A stretch of DNA of 5,198 nt from Chitinivibrionia bacterium (lineage in GTDB: Bacteria; Krumholzibacteriota; Krumholzibacteriia; WVZY01). The translations under genes were made by a program, and so were the position numbers. The notes below the pieces were generated by a model. That model was not told the origin of the DNA. It was given only the letters and a program-made list of their open reading frames with translations, and did no database searches. The stretch is taken from positions 1-5,198 of the forward strand of contig JACQXT010000133.1 in assembly GCA_016208665.1 (NCBI GenBank), given 5' to 3'. Every line of letters starts with the position of its first letter. Within the stretch, counting starts at the first letter, position 1. Positions 4,911 through 5,198 of the stretch are shown here, piece after piece.

Positions 4911-5198
4911 GATGGCGATTCACTCCGATCTGGCAATTCCTCCCGGAGAATATCTAGAGGAGGTCATCGATGAGCTTGGGATGACCAAGGACGAGTTGGC
5001 CACGCGGATGGCCCGACCGGCCTCCAAGCTGAGCCCGATCTTCAAGGGCGACAAGGCCATTACTCCAGATACGGCATTGCAGCTGGAGAAGGTTGTTGGC
5101 GTGCCTGCGCACATCTGGCTGGGGTTGGAGAGCGAGTACCGTCTCACCCTGGCCCGGCAACAGGCGGCCGGCGAACAGGTGGGCCGGCAACAAGAGAC
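4900..5198 (+). CDS. higA: HigA-type antitoxin, XRE-family helix-turn-helix protein, 3' end missing
   Basis: The antitoxin would bind HigB and repress the operon promoter. The frame is open to the right edge, showing 99 residues. The family opening PPGEYLEEVIDELGMTK (14-30) leads into the helix-turn-helix (about 27-68: ELATRMARPASKLSPIFKGD), followed by the characteristic KAITPDTALQLEKVVGVPAH and IWLGLESEYRLTLAR. The ATG at 4900 lies inside higB and is preceded by a near-consensus ribosome site (GAGGAGGTGA, 4881-4890), so the antitoxin should be translated well. The visible part is near the size of a short HigA, but some relatives continue into a C-terminal metallopeptidase-like domain, which cannot be judged here. 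The end is rich in Gln and Ala (ARQQAAGEQVGRQQ). Confidence 0.9.
   Translation, partial: MTTEMAIHSDLAIPPGEYLEEVIDELGMTKDELATRMARPASKLSPIFKGDKAITPDTALQLEKVVGVPAHIWLGLESEYRLTLARQQAAGEQVGRQQE

Overview
The window reads as a GC-rich proteobacterial chromosome. GC-ending codons dominate the first gene, and two families of short dispersed palindromes typical of beta- and gammaproteobacterial genomes are present; the lineage is an inference. The content is an accessory defence/addiction segment, and much of it is visibly decaying. All genes are on the + strand and most neighbours are joined by 4-base stop/start overlaps.

Region 1 (1-3344) is a type I restriction-modification operon. It starts with an hsdM DNA-adenine methyltransferase cut by the left window edge. 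By ATGA overlap it is coupled to a DUF1016/YhcG-type PD-(D/E)XK nuclease-family gene. That is coupled by a GTGA overlap to an unrecognised 37-residue ORF, and then comes a short broken remnant of hsdS, the specificity subunit. No hsdR is visible; it may lie upstream. The hsdM frame carries three in-frame palindromic repeats of two families and an altered SAM-binding motif I. The DUF1016 protein appears to lack the segment holding the catalytic aspartate. The operon may therefore be non-functional for restriction, although hsdM is still open.

Region 2 (3345-4334) is a short stretch without a convincing gene, followed by a zeta-toxin-like P-loop kinase (COG4185 type). It is broken by two frameshifts of opposite sign that restore the original frame. 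It is ATGA-coupled to an intact 75-residue gene resembling the small partner of these kinases, which would leave an antitoxin-like gene without an intact toxin.

Region 3 (4335-5198) begins with a 273-base intergenic stretch holding repeated ATAARGGACA motifs, one pair forming a 10-bp perfect hairpin. A candidate promoter there lies between two near-identical palindromic boxes. It leads into a HigB/HigA-type toxin-antitoxin pair: HigB is complete and HigA runs off the right edge. This is the only module here with all visible parts apparently intact.

No wholly new system is evident. The most informative signals are the repeat-riddled hsdM, the nuclease lacking its Asp segment, the hsdS fragment, the doubly frameshifted kinase and the paired operator boxes before higBA.
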